Notes: generated from the sequence alone by a model not told the origin. A DNA stretch of 8,498 nucleotides from Bacillota bacterium (GCA_009786175.1 WQTQ01000116.1:1-8498), one strand, 5' to 3'. Shown: positions 1 through 7,006, counted from the first letter of the stretch. Translations and numbers: made by a program.

Positions 1-178
1 TTCCGACGAGATTTTCTCCTTGCTACAGTATCTTGACTTTAACGAGACTGCTGTCTGTGCTTGAAGTGCCGCTTTTACGGGCTTTCTTGTAAACTGGTGA
101 TATATAATATTCCTTGTATCAAAGTTGCGTAAAATACCCCCTTTTGATAGAATTTGTATTTTTTCAGAACACTCTCCT
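1..178. other. Left-edge stretch with no assignable gene
   Basis: This follows the stop codon of the nuclease gene on the minus strand and runs off the window. Several short minus-strand frames are open, but none has a start codon with a convincing ribosome binding site. An AAGGAG (plus-strand ctcctt, 16-21) lies close to the edge and could serve a gene starting just beyond it. A TATAAT at 103-108 on the plus strand has no good -35 partner and no gene after it. I see no hairpin that would make a clear terminator for the nuclease gene. Confidence 0.4.
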
Positions 179-958
179 TTACCACACCCATAATTTTCTG
201 TATACACCGGGTTCCGAAAATTCAACCAGACCCAAGTCTCTTAGTTGTTGCAAGATTTGTCGAACCTTTGCTTCACGATTATTATTCCGGGGATACTTCA
301 TTTGCAATTGATGAGCCATTAATCGCACCTCGGACGATGTGAAAATTTCATCGAATGAGCCAAGCAATATGAAGACATCCTTCTTCCAACCGGATAATCC
401 TTGAGTAATGGCAAGCACATTTTTATCTGGTATGACAGACAAGTCCGGACTTGGATATTGTACTCTTGGCACCGGCGGAAGTCTTTTTAACAAAGATGCC
501 ATTTCCCTAATTATCCGTTCTGTAATTTTAGTAACGTCTTCTCTTGCAATTATATAGTCGTAATAGCCTAACGCAGAAGAAACAATCCCGGCGTCGTTCG
601 TTATTACACCGCATTCCATATTATTTTTCAAGCCGTTTGAAGTTAGATTTGCCGATGTCACAATGCATTGGGAATCATCAAAAATATAAAGCTTAGCATG
701 TAAGTTAGAGCAATTAAAGGCATTTCCACCAGTGGTTATTATTTGCTGTATTGCATCAAGGTCTGACGCTTTTACATGGAAATCTCGCAAGTTTACTTTT
801 GTAATAATGTCAAAAGAAGTATTTTTTTGTTTTACTCTAATTATATCCTCCATAATCTCATTTTTTATGTATGGCGCGCAAAGCTTTATACTCTTTTCAG
901 AACTTTCACACAATGAGATCATGCTGTTGTAAAATTTATTTGTTATTAGCTTTGTCAT
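179..958 (-). CDS. PLD-family nuclease with C-terminal DpnI-like winged helix (putative restriction endonuclease)
   Basis: A 259-residue protein with two parts. Residues 1-160 form a phospholipase-D-type domain with one HKD motif (H87-x-K89-x4-D94, then S102-A-N104), so a dimer is expected, as in Nuc and the restriction enzyme BfiI. Residues 191-259 resemble the winged helix ending DpnI and 'Dam-replacing' proteins: a YPRN segment near 222, KVRQILQQLRDLG at 231-243, then EF and GVYRK. In DpnI that domain contacts methylated DNA. The ATG at 958 is chosen because AGGTGAT stands just before it; the longer TTG start at 982 has no ribosome binding site. There is no signal peptide. No methyltransferase or specificity gene is nearby, which suits a stand-alone or modification-dependent enzyme, though this is inference. 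The gene is AT-rich compared with the beta-galactosidase gene upstream. It could instead be a PLD nuclease with another defence role. Confidence 0.82.
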   Translation of the reverse strand: MTKLITNKFYNSMISLCESSEKSIKLCAPYIKNEIMEDIIRVKQKNTSFDIITKVNLRDFHVKASDLDAIQQIITTGGNAFNCSNLHAKLYIFDDSQCIVTSANLTSNGLKNNMECGVITNDAGIVSSALGYYDYIIAREDVTKITERIIREMASLLKRLPPVPRVQYPSPDLSVIPDKNVLAITQGLSGWKKDVFILLGSFDEIFTSSEVRLMAHQLQMKYPRNNNREAKVRQILQQLRDLGLVEFSEPGVYRKLWVW

Positions 959-1028
959 TGTATCACCTACATATTCTAACAACTTTGTACCAGCCCACTA
1001 AACGAAAGGCTTTGACTACAAATTGCAA

Positions 1029-1065
1029 AATTTCAACCGGTCCGAAAATTGGACCGGTTGAAATT
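1029..1065 (-). terminator. Rho-independent terminator after the beta-galactosidase gene
   Basis: A perfect 15-bp inverted repeat (arms 1029-1043 and 1051-1065, core AACCGGTCC/GGACCGGTT) with a 7-nt loop starts 10 bp past the beta-galactosidase stop codon. On the minus strand the stem runs straight into a T-rich stretch (TTTTGCAATTTG). It should separate that gene from the nuclease gene downstream. Confidence 0.75.
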
Positions 1066-1074
1066 ACGCCTCAT

Positions 1075-3144
1075 CTACAACCTACATACATAAACCCCAT
1101 AGGGCTTCATCCTGTAATCTCCTTTAGGCATGGCCTTATCCGTAATTATATCCACCATGTCTAGCTCCAGAGTTACAGTTTTTTCTTCTTCGGTAAAGTT
1201 CATAACAAAGTAGTAGCTGGCCGTGTCGCTTGCACGGGTTTGCACAGATACCCCCGCTTGAGCCTTAACCGGTGGGGCATTTACGCTGCACAAACTCAAA
1301 TCTGTGGTTAACAGCCTGTGGTAAAAGCATTGTAAAAAGTTGCTGCTCGTACGCGTGCCTACGAAGTACGCTTTACCGCTGCCGTATGCATTCACCGTAA
1401 CGGCAGGTGTGCCTTTGTAAAAGTCGCTGCCGTAGGTGGCAAGCACTTCCGCCCCTTGGTTTTCGATAACTGCGCAATAGTCAAACGCTTCATATATTTT
1501 GTCGGCTGCAAAGCCCACAAGGCTGTTTCTTTGCGATGGGTACAGCGTATCTGTTTCCCTTATAGTTATGCCAAAAATTTCTCGCAACATTGGGTGAAAA
1601 CTGCCTTCATGTACAAGATCGGTTTCGTCTGCGATACCGGAAATGTAGGTGGATACCAGCCTGCCGCCATTTCTTACGTACTCCTTAAGCCCGTTTGCAA
1701 GCGCATCGCCAACCATGTAAAGCATTGGGGCAATAACCAGCGCGTACTTGCGTAAATCCTTATCCTTTGTAACCACATCTACCGGAATATTGGCATCCCA
1801 AAATGCCTTATAATGGGCATGGACGGTTTGCGGATATTTTCTGCTTTGGCGGCTGAAGCCTTCTATGTCGGCAAGGGCCCATTGAGTTTCTACATCGTAC
1901 AAGACCGCCACTTTTGCCGGGGTGTCGCTGTTTTTTATTTCCGATACTTTTTCCAACATTTCGCCAACGGCTTGTACGTCCCTAAACACGCGGTTATCGA
2001 CAGAATTATCGTGGTCCACCACCGCGCCGTGGAATTTTTCCGACGAACCCCGGGATTTACGCCATTGGAAATACATAATGGAATCCGAACCGTGGGCCAG
2101 TTTTGCCATAGAGGAAAGCATATGCATTCCCGGCCGCTTTGACCTGTTAACAGGCTGCCAATTTACCATACTTGGGGTGCATTCCAATATCAGAAACGGC
2201 TGATTTTTTAAAGTGCGGAAGTAATCGTTCATAAAAGCCAGCTTGGAGGCCAAAAACTCCGTGGTTTCGTAGTCGTTGTGCCAGGCGGGGTAGGCATCCC
2301 ACGTAATCATGTCAACTTCCTTTGCGAAAGGGGCGTAATCCAGCCCATCAAATGGGTGTGGGGAAACCATGTCTGCCATAAAATTAGTAGTTATTGGAAT
2401 ATCCGGCGTAATCTCACGCAAGGGCACAATTTCGTGACGGTAGAAGTCAATGGTCTGATGGGTGACAAACCGCTTCCAGTCCAGATTTAGCCCATGTATG
2501 CCGCTTTCTCCAATTGGGGATGGCGGTTCTACTTGGGAAAAGCAAGTGTAAGTGTGGCTCCAAAACGCGCTCCAATATGCGTGGTTTAATGCGTCCAGGG
2601 TCACGTATTTTTTCTGTATCCATTTGCGGAAATTTTCCCGGCAGTAATGGCAGTGGCACTCGCCGGAATATTCGTTGGATACGTGCCACATAAGAATTGC
2701 CGGGTGGCTTTTGTACCGTTCTGCCAGCTTGCGGTTTATGATACCAATTTTTTGGCGGTACACCGGGGACGAGAAGCAGTGGTTGTGCCTGCCGCCCTGG
2801 CGCATTTTCTCCCCACGGTTGTTAGTGCGCAGTATTTCCGGGTATTTTTGCGAAAGCCAGGCGGGGCGCGCCGCGGAAGGTGTGGCAAGTACAACCTTGC
2901 CGCCATTACTGTGGATGTCGTCAATAATTTTGTCCAGCCATTCGAATTTGAAAACGCCTTCTTCCGGCTCTAATGCCGCCCACGCGAAAATGCCCACGCT
3001 GAATGCGTTAGCGTAAACTTTTTTCATAAAAGCTATGTCATCCGCAAGCCTATCGGGGTATTGCAGCCATTGGTCCGGGTTGTAGTCACCGCCATGTAAT
3101 AGGCGCGGTTCTTTTGTGTACCTGTCAAATTTCAAAATTTCCAA
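1075..3144 (-). CDS. GH42 beta-galactosidase
   Basis: A 689-residue protein, full length for glycoside hydrolase family 42, which splits beta-D-galactosides with retention of configuration. The N-terminus has GGDYNPDQW (18-26). The acid/base is E158 in WHVSNEYSG and the nucleophile is E321 in LILECTPS. Cysteines C123, C163, C165 and C168 match the structural zinc site known in this family. The barrel spans about residues 10-395, the trimerisation domain about 405-610, and a small beta domain ends the protein. There is no signal peptide, so it should act in the cytoplasm. The start is a TTG, chosen because AGAGGTGA stands 6 nt before it. No sugar transporter or regulator is visible in the window. 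The gene follows the DUF402 remnant by about 60 bp and ends at a strong terminator. It is clearly richer in G+C than the flanking modules. Confidence 0.96.
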   Translation of the reverse strand: MEILKFDRYTKEPRLLHGGDYNPDQWLQYPDRLADDIAFMKKVYANAFSVGIFAWAALEPEEGVFKFEWLDKIIDDIHSNGGKVVLATPSAARPAWLSQKYPEILRTNNRGEKMRQGGRHNHCFSSPVYRQKIGIINRKLAERYKSHPAILMWHVSNEYSGECHCHYCRENFRKWIQKKYVTLDALNHAYWSAFWSHTYTCFSQVEPPSPIGESGIHGLNLDWKRFVTHQTIDFYRHEIVPLREITPDIPITTNFMADMVSPHPFDGLDYAPFAKEVDMITWDAYPAWHNDYETTEFLASKLAFMNDYFRTLKNQPFLILECTPSMVNWQPVNRSKRPGMHMLSSMAKLAHGSDSIMYFQWRKSRGSSEKFHGAVVDHDNSVDNRVFRDVQAVGEMLEKVSEIKNSDTPAKVAVLYDVETQWALADIEGFSRQSRKYPQTVHAHYKAFWDANIPVDVVTKDKDLRKYALVIAPMLYMVGDALANGLKEYVRNGGRLVSTYISGIADETDLVHEGSFHPMLREIFGITIRETDTLYPSQRNSLVGFAADKIYEAFDYCAVIENQGAEVLATYGSDFYKGTPAVTVNAYGSGKAYFVGTRTSSNFLQCFYHRLLTTDLSLCSVNAPPVKAQAGVSVQTRASDTASYYFVMNFTEEEKTVTLELDMVDIITDKAMPKGDYRMKPYGVYVCRL

Positions 3145-3150
3145 TGTAAG

Positions 3151-3158
3151 TCACCTCT
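3151..3158 (-). promoter_or_regulatory. Ribosome binding site that fixes the TTG start of the beta-galactosidase
   Basis: The minus strand reads AGAGGTGA, then CTTACA, then TTG. The match to the 16S tail and the 6-nt gap support TTG at 3144 as the start; no ATG lies in a better position. Confidence 0.75.
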
Positions 3159-3182
3159 GCTTTATTTATATGGTACTCAGCG

Positions 3183-3203
3183 GGAAGCGATGGTGTCGCT
3201 TTC
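3183..3203. repeat. Short hairpin between the DUF402 remnant and the beta-galactosidase gene
   Basis: An inverted repeat (GGAAGCGA, 5-nt loop, TCGCTTTC; one G-T pair) begins directly after the DUF402 stop codon. No T-run follows on the minus strand, so it is not a standard terminator. It may stabilise an mRNA end or be chance. Confidence 0.4.
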
Positions 3204-3648
3204 TCAATGGATTGTTTGTGCGATTTTGTTCTTAATGTAATCCAATATTTTATCGCAAAACATTTCTGTCTTTGCAACATCCAAGCAGTATTCTTCAAAA
3301 ACCATGTCGCATTCTTTTATCGCAGATTCGTACTGCTCTTTTGTTATCTCGCCGGAGTAATATGCCTCGTCAAGCTCATCACGGTCCTCAATATTCGAAT
3401 CGCCCTGTGGTGTGAATACCACATCCAAGTATTTGTCAATGAAAACAACCACGCCGTCAGGATCATAGTCGATGTTTTCGATAATATCCGCATACCATAA
3501 GGATACTTTACTGTTAGGCAGATATTTGGCGGTTAGTATGTGGCTTTTTCCATCAGGGATTAGTTAATCCACGAAATTGATAATATCGGGGGAATTTAAC
3601 CTTATTGTGTTTCCACCAACCATCACGGTCAAGGCGTTTTCGCTTCAT
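3204..3648 (-). pseudogene. DUF402 family protein, broken by internal deletion and frame change
   Basis: Two pieces of one DUF402 protein lie in different frames. The N-terminal piece starts at ATG 3648 after GGAG, reads MKRKRLDRDGWW, and stops at TGA 3555-3553 after 31 codons. The C-terminal piece is open from about 3563 to 3204. It reads IPDGKSH, then SLWYADIIENIDYDPDG, then FIDKYLDVVF and DRDELDEAYYSGEITKEQY, the typical DUF402 core and tail. The second frame has a TAA just upstream of the junction and no start codon with a ribosome binding site. Together the pieces encode about 150 residues, against roughly 170-190 in intact relatives, so some 30-40 codons between GLT and LIPDGK seem lost. 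It starts 13 bp after the flavoprotein stop, as in an operon. Some DUF402 proteins are nucleoside phosphohydrolases, but no function is expected here. Confidence 0.85.
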
Positions 3649-3661
3649 TGTTTCACTCCGC

Positions 3662-4492
3662 TCACACCGGCACACTTTCCTTGTACAGCACCTCAATGCC
3701 AATATCCACAAGGGGACGCCATTCGATGTAATAACCGGTTATATTACAACTGTTGAAACGCTCCACGTCTTTTAGTTCCGCGTATTTTGTCATCTCAAGG
3801 TACGGTGTCATGTCAAAAATGCGTACTTCATTACCTTCAAACTCAATTTGCAGTTTGTAATCCGGCAACGCTTTAACAGATACAAACTTGGGCAAAATTT
3901 GATAGTGAACCATTTTGGTTATGGCGGCTTTTAGGGTTTCCTGCTTGTAATGCTGATTCCAGCGGTTTACGGCTATCCAGTCGAATATTCCGGCGGTTTC
4001 CCGTGGCCAGCCATCGCCGCTCATTTGTGTGATGGCCCGTTCCATGTCCGCAAAAGTGGAAATAATTCCGCCTCCACCACCACCGGCGGCCGCAACAACA
4101 ATGCTGGGCTTGTCCCTGTGGAAAGATACTTCATCTTCCCGGCTGTCCCACTGCTTGGTAGCTTGGCAGCGGCGCAGTTTATCTACGAAAATTTTTAGCT
4201 CTTCGCTAATTTCGCCCCAGTATACGGGGGTGATGTACACATATGCGTCTGCTTCCTGCACTTTTTTCTGCAGGTCGTTAAAGCCGTCTTTATCGCCAAA
4301 AATACAGCGGTGCTCCCGGAAGCAAATGCCCCAGCCGTCGCCGCACATTTTGCATTTGGTGATGCTCATGGCGGACAGACGGATTGTTTCAAAGCCAACG
4401 TTTAGTTCCGCGGCTGTTTCTTCCGCCACTTTTACGAAGGAGTGGGTAATGCCTTCTGTTTTTGGTGTGCCGGAGATAATTAGGAGTTTCAT
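3662..4492 (-). CDS. NADPH-dependent FMN reductase/flavodoxin-family protein fused to a DUF2442 domain
   Basis: A 276-residue protein. Residues 1-190 are a flavodoxin-fold oxidoreductase: MKLLIISGTPKTEG carries the FMN phosphate loop (about 7-14), and DAYVYITPVYWGEIS (82-96) followed by LKIFVDKLRR is the second flavin-binding segment. Cysteines at 47, 50, 57 and 63 lie where related iron-sulfur flavoproteins and multimeric reductases carry a cysteine cluster; whether they bind a metal is unknown. Residues 199-276 match DUF2442 (PKFVSVKALPDYKL, EVRIFDMTPYL, IEWRPLVDIG), normally a separate small protein. The reading frame is continuous across the join. ATG 4492 is preferred over ATG 4522 because AGAAAGGA precedes it by about 9 nt and the protein then starts at the usual MKLL. 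It lies 50 bp after the unknown gene upstream and 13 bp before the DUF402 remnant. A run of six glycines (137-142) is notable. Confidence 0.87.
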   Translation of the reverse strand: MKLLIISGTPKTEGITHSFVKVAEETAAELNVGFETIRLSAMSITKCKMCGDGWGICFREHRCIFGDKDGFNDLQKKVQEADAYVYITPVYWGEISEELKIFVDKLRRCQATKQWDSREDEVSFHRDKPSIVVAAAGGGGGGIISTFADMERAITQMSGDGWPRETAGIFDWIAVNRWNQHYKQETLKAAITKMVHYQILPKFVSVKALPDYKLQIEFEGNEVRIFDMTPYLEMTKYAELKDVERFNSCNITGYYIEWRPLVDIGIEVLYKESVPV

Positions 4493-4542
4493 GTGTTTTA
4501 TTCCTTTCTTAATAATTTTCATGGAGCCTTAAACACTACTTG

Positions 4543-5136
4543 CTACTTTGTCGTTTGCAATCCATATTCCAATTCTAAAAGCCGCCAGTAATATGGGATG
4601 AGTGCTTCATCGAACCCTCCTTGATGCTTACTTGCAAATGGCAGGGGTGATATTTCAACAATTTCAAAGCAGTAACCACCACACCCGCGATACGTGGTAT
4701 TTTCATATTTCCAATCAAAGCGATATTTACACGTTTCATTACAATCATGACAATAATCTCTGGAAAACAAACCCTTAATTTGGTCTGGCATAGTGATTAT
4801 TTCAGACATATATTTTTCCATATTGCGTAAATACAGTTGAAGCGAACATCTGCCATAGCTGTCTGTTCCACCTCTTCGCATATCTCTGACAATTCGTTTT
4901 GTCTTTAGGGTATAATTGCCATCAAATGTTATACCCTTGTAGTTCAATGAATGATTATAGAAAGCGGTAAGAAAATCATTATCGGCATCAGATGTACCAT
5001 GATACTTAGCTTCATCTGACAACCATTGTTGGTCAGTTATTTTCCCCATATCGGCAGTTACTTTATAATCGAATATATAAGCCCGATGGTGATATTCTGT
5101 CGGCCACATTTTAACTTGACTGTTGCCCGATTTCAT
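4543..5136 (-). CDS. Hypothetical cysteine-rich protein, probably the C-terminal part of a split gene
   Basis: I do not recognise this family. The frame encodes 197 residues from ATG 5136. A cysteine cluster lies near residues 128-156 (CHDCNETC, then CGGYC about 20 residues on), which could bind a metal. The end is YYWRLLELEYGL. There are no membrane segments and no signal peptide. ATG 5136 has no ribosome binding site and lies inside the previous open frame, overlapping it by 26 bp. The frame is open back only to about 5171. This suggests that 5111-5362 and this frame were one gene of about 270 codons, separated by a single-base frame change or a sequencing error. A true pair of overlapping genes is less likely but possible. 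Confidence 0.6.
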   Translation of the reverse strand: MKSGNSQVKMWPTEYHHRAYIFDYKVTADMGKITDQQWLSDEAKYHGTSDADNDFLTAFYNHSLNYKGITFDGNYTLKTKRIVRDMRRGGTDSYGRCSLQLYLRNMEKYMSEIITMPDQIKGLFSRDYCHDCNETCKYRFDWKYENTTYRGCGGYCFEIVEISPLPFASKHQGGFDEALIPYYWRLLELEYGLQTTK

Positions 5137-5362
5137 TTGAGTATATAATGTCTTGAGATTCCAAATCCACTAGCTTCAAGCCATACGCTTCTGGCTGTTT
5201 TGTCATATCAAAGTGAATATTTTTCATTAACTCATGAAAATGTGAAAAATGCTTAGGGTAATCCTCTGGCAGACCACTTTTCACAGGATAATCGTTTGGC
5301 ACAGGAAACATTGAACGTGCAATATTTACTGCGCTATGTTGCACATGATATTTATATTCCAT
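5111..5362 (-). CDS. Hypothetical protein, probably the N-terminal part of the same split gene
   Basis: Encodes 83 residues, MEYKYHVQHSAVNIARSMF through a PEAYGLKLVDLESQD segment, then a short tail and TAA. ATG 5362 has a good ribosome binding site (GAAGGGAAG, 8 nt spacing), and a copy of the shared hairpin dyad lies 39 nt upstream, so expression does start here. The protein is unrecognised, soluble-looking and rich in His, Tyr and Pro. The next frame begins within its last 26 bp without its own ribosome binding site. I therefore read this as the front of a frameshifted gene. Joining the halves requires a +1 change between 5111 and 5171. Confidence 0.6.
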   Translation of the reverse strand: MEYKYHVQHSAVNIARSMFPVPNDYPVKSGLPEDYPKHFSHFHELMKNIHFDMTKQPEAYGLKLVDLESQDIIYSNEIGQQSS

Positions 5363-5401
5363 AGATTTATCTTCCCTTCGGTTAAAATCAAGTTAATCTC
5401 G

Positions 5402-5421
5402 TGCCACCCAAATTGACGGCA
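5402..5421 (-). promoter_or_regulatory. Hairpin leader copy D (degenerate)
   Basis: On the plus strand TGCCACC, a 6-nt loop, then GACGGCA and TAATA. Four outer pairs plus one inner pair remain around two mismatches. It ends 39 nt before the start codon of the 83-residue frame. It matches copies A, B and C upstream of the other array genes, and TATTAT stands on its 5' side on the minus strand. No T-run follows, so it is not a terminator. Confidence 0.6.
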
Positions 5422-5443
5422 TAATAGTAAACCTTATACCACG

Positions 5444-5908
5444 CTATAGTTTTTTTCTTAAAAAATACTGCACAATATCATCTGGGTAATCGCTAAGTTC
5501 TGCAAAAACTTCATATCCACATGCCTTGTAAAATTCAGGAGATTGATAGTTAAACGTGCTTGTATGCGAAAAAACACACCCTTTTTCCTTTGCAATTTTT
5601 TCCGCTTGAGTCAATAATATTTTCCCATATCCACGTCCCCTATATGCTTTGTCTAGCCACATAACATCAATGTACATGGACAAATTAAAGGTATCACAGG
5701 ATATTGCACCTATAACCTTATCACCATCCTTGAGAAACAGAACAATATCTACTCCAGGCTTTTTCAACAAGCCCGATGTATTTTCAACATTATGCCTAAT
5801 AAGGCTTTCGCATATAAATTTAAACTCCTCGTCTGTATAGCGCGTAGTAACTAACACGTTATCATGTAATTTTTGTTCATACTCAACACCCGAATTATAT
5901 ATTTCCAT
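5444..5908 (-). CDS. GNAT family N-acetyltransferase
   Basis: A 154-residue single-domain acetyltransferase that would move an acetyl group from acetyl-CoA to an amine; the substrate cannot be told. The acetyl-CoA loop is R90-G-R-G93-Y-G95 in LDKAYRGRGYGKILLTQAE, preceded by strand YIDVMWL. The C-terminal part SPEFYKACGYEVF (123-135) is the usual last helix and strand of the fold. The start is firm: AGGAGG lies 8 nt before ATG 5908. Hairpin leader copy A ends 47 nt upstream. The next gene begins 81 bp after its stop, with hairpin copy D in that gap. Such acetyltransferases are common in accessory and resistance gene sets, but nothing here shows a drug target. Confidence 0.93.
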   Translation of the reverse strand: MEIYNSGVEYEQKLHDNVLVTTRYTDEEFKFICESLIRHNVENTSGLLKKPGVDIVLFLKDGDKVIGAISCDTFNLSMYIDVMWLDKAYRGRGYGKILLTQAEKIAKEKGCVFSHTSTFNYQSPEFYKACGYEVFAELSDYPDDIVQYFLRKKL

Positions 5909-5952
5909 TGCATTGCCCTCCTGTTGTTAATATAAATTGCCATTGCATTGCC
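5906..5952. repeat. 13-bp direct repeat around the GNAT start codon
   Basis: CCATTGCATTGCC occurs at 5906-5918 and again at 5940-5952, offset 34 bp. The first copy includes the GNAT start codon. The second abuts hairpin copy A. On the minus strand each reads GGCAATGCAATGG. It may mark a local duplication or the edge of an inserted leader. Confidence 0.6.
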
Positions 5953-5955
5953 TTT

Positions 5956-5975
5956 TGCCGCCCACCTCGGCGGCA
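5956..5975 (-). promoter_or_regulatory. Hairpin leader copy A
   Basis: A perfect 7-bp dyad, TGCCGCC, loop CACCTC, GGCGGCA, ending 47 nt before the GNAT start codon. On the minus strand it is entered through TGTTATTAT, which resembles an extended -10 box, but there is no recognisable -35. It is either a stem at the start of the mRNA or a protein-binding dyad; sequence alone does not decide. Confidence 0.7.
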
Positions 5976-6004
5976 TAATAACAATCACTTGCTGAAAATA
6001 ATGA

Positions 6005-6105
6005 AGTTAGACACCATTGCTCGAAATCCAATGAAATCACGGAGTTGCGGGCTTTTTCTTCTGACTCACACCGGCCTTCTGCCGACCGAACCATCAAGCA
6101 AGGTG
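6005..6105. repeat. Intergenic repeat element, copy A (partial)
   Basis: Positions 6016-6074 align without gaps to 7097-7155; the core 6031-6074 matches 32 of 44 bases. The shared core is tgaaatca, then ttg, ctt and ctcac on the plus strand. The flanks form a 9-bp stem with one bulged base (CACCATTGCT 6012-6021 with AGCAAGGTG 6097-6105). GTTAGAC stands immediately outside at 6005. The 224-bp gap between the nucleotidyltransferase stop and the GNAT start holds this element and hairpin copy A. Confidence 0.6.
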
Positions 6106-6132
6106 AAAAACTCTCGACTCTTGGGCAGAAAA

Positions 6133-6882
6133 CTATAAGCATCTATCTAATTCTACTTCCAATACATCAGCAAACCTTTGGATATGTTGCCCCAATGATT
6201 TTTCCCATCTTTGTATTTTATCATCACACCTAAGTTCAAGCGGGTTTTTTCTTATTTGGACTACTTTTTCCATGATAGTTGTATCAGGACAGATATTTTC
6301 ATTTATTGCCCATTCACCTGCGTTTGTTTTCGCAATTATCTTATTTGTCCTAAGTGTATATAAACATCTTGCAATATCCAGAAGCCATCCACCACCCGAC
6401 TTACCGTGTTGCCTTATTGTATCATAGTGACTTTTTATTGCTTTTATAACTTCTTCTCTTGTTGGAAATGAAATCAACTGCCGGAAGTCATCACCGTAAA
6501 GCAATCTTCCATTTTCAAGCAGTTCAATTGTGCTGAACGGACACAGCTGATACGTATTTGTAATTTGTTGTCCACTTGTCCCCCAGTATATAACAGTATC
6601 CTCAGCGTTTTGCAAAAAGGCATCAAGTGTTAATAAGCCACCTTCAAACAATCTAAAATATGGGTTTCCTTCATGTTCAGATAATAATGTTTGCCGTAAA
6701 TTTACTAATTCATCAGCTTGCTGGGATTGGATTGGTTTGTCTGTAAGGCATATTAAGTCTATATCGCTCCAGCCAAGTTTGAAATCATCAAGAACAATTG
6801 AACCAAATAAAAAAATGGAAGGGTTATTGTTATTTAATATGTTCGTAATTCTATTTACCATGGTGTTTATGCTTTGTTCCAT
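6133..6882 (-). CDS. Aminoglycoside nucleotidyltransferase-like protein (ANT/AadA-type)
   Basis: A 249-residue protein. The N-terminal half is a polymerase-beta-type nucleotidyltransferase: G27-S28 in FLFGSIV, then D40-x-D42 in WSDIDLICLT, the metal-binding pair. A possible third carboxylate is E80 or D87 in LFEGGLLTLDAF. The C-terminal half is the helical domain of AadA-like enzymes (DUF4111): LDIARCLYTLRTNKIIAKTNAGEWAI near 168-193, the Lys/Glu-bearing helix pair of that family. Those enzymes attach AMP to hydroxyls of streptomycin or spectinomycin. This protein is divergent, so the substrate is open and resistance is only a possibility. The start is firm (TGGAGG, 7 nt before ATG 6882). Hairpin copy B lies 46 nt upstream. 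It sits between repeat copies A and B, like a single-gene cassette. Confidence 0.85.
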   Translation of the reverse strand: MEQSINTMVNRITNILNNNNPSIFLFGSIVLDDFKLGWSDIDLICLTDKPIQSQQADELVNLRQTLLSEHEGNPYFRLFEGGLLTLDAFLQNAEDTVIYWGTSGQQITNTYQLCPFSTIELLENGRLLYGDDFRQLISFPTREEVIKAIKSHYDTIRQHGKSGGGWLLDIARCLYTLRTNKIIAKTNAGEWAINENICPDTTIMEKVVQIRKNPLELRCDDKIQRWEKSLGQHIQRFADVLEVELDRCL

Positions 6883-6928
6883 TCAAGTACCTCCAGTCAT
6901 TGATTGCCCTACCCCACACATTGCTCTT

Positions 6929-6947
6929 TGCCGCCTATTTGGCGGCA
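6929..6947 (-). promoter_or_regulatory. Hairpin leader copy B
   Basis: A perfect 7-bp dyad, TGCCGCC, loop TATTT, GGCGGCA, ending 46 nt before the nucleotidyltransferase start codon. The loop differs from copy A while the stem is identical, as expected if the pairing is what is kept. The minus-strand flank is CAATTATG rather than TATTATG. Confidence 0.7.
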
Positions 6948-7006
6948 TAATTGAAAACATTAACCAACAAATAATGAAAATAACGATAACAAAAAGACCT
7001 TTGAAT

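Noticed and set aside
4493..4522. Longer start for the flavoprotein at ATG 4522
   Set aside because: It adds ten mostly basic residues before the usual MKLL start, and ATG 4492 has a clear AAGGA ribosome binding site.
4029..4532. Plus-strand open frame of 167 codons opposite the flavoprotein gene
   Set aside because: The opposite strand holds a clear protein family; the plus-strand translation is low-complexity and has no recognised domain.
5927..6142. 71-codon minus-strand frame across repeat copy A and hairpin A
   Set aside because: No ribosome binding site; it overlaps the end of the nucleotidyltransferase gene. The related repeat in copy B carries stops in the same frame, so it is not kept as a protein.
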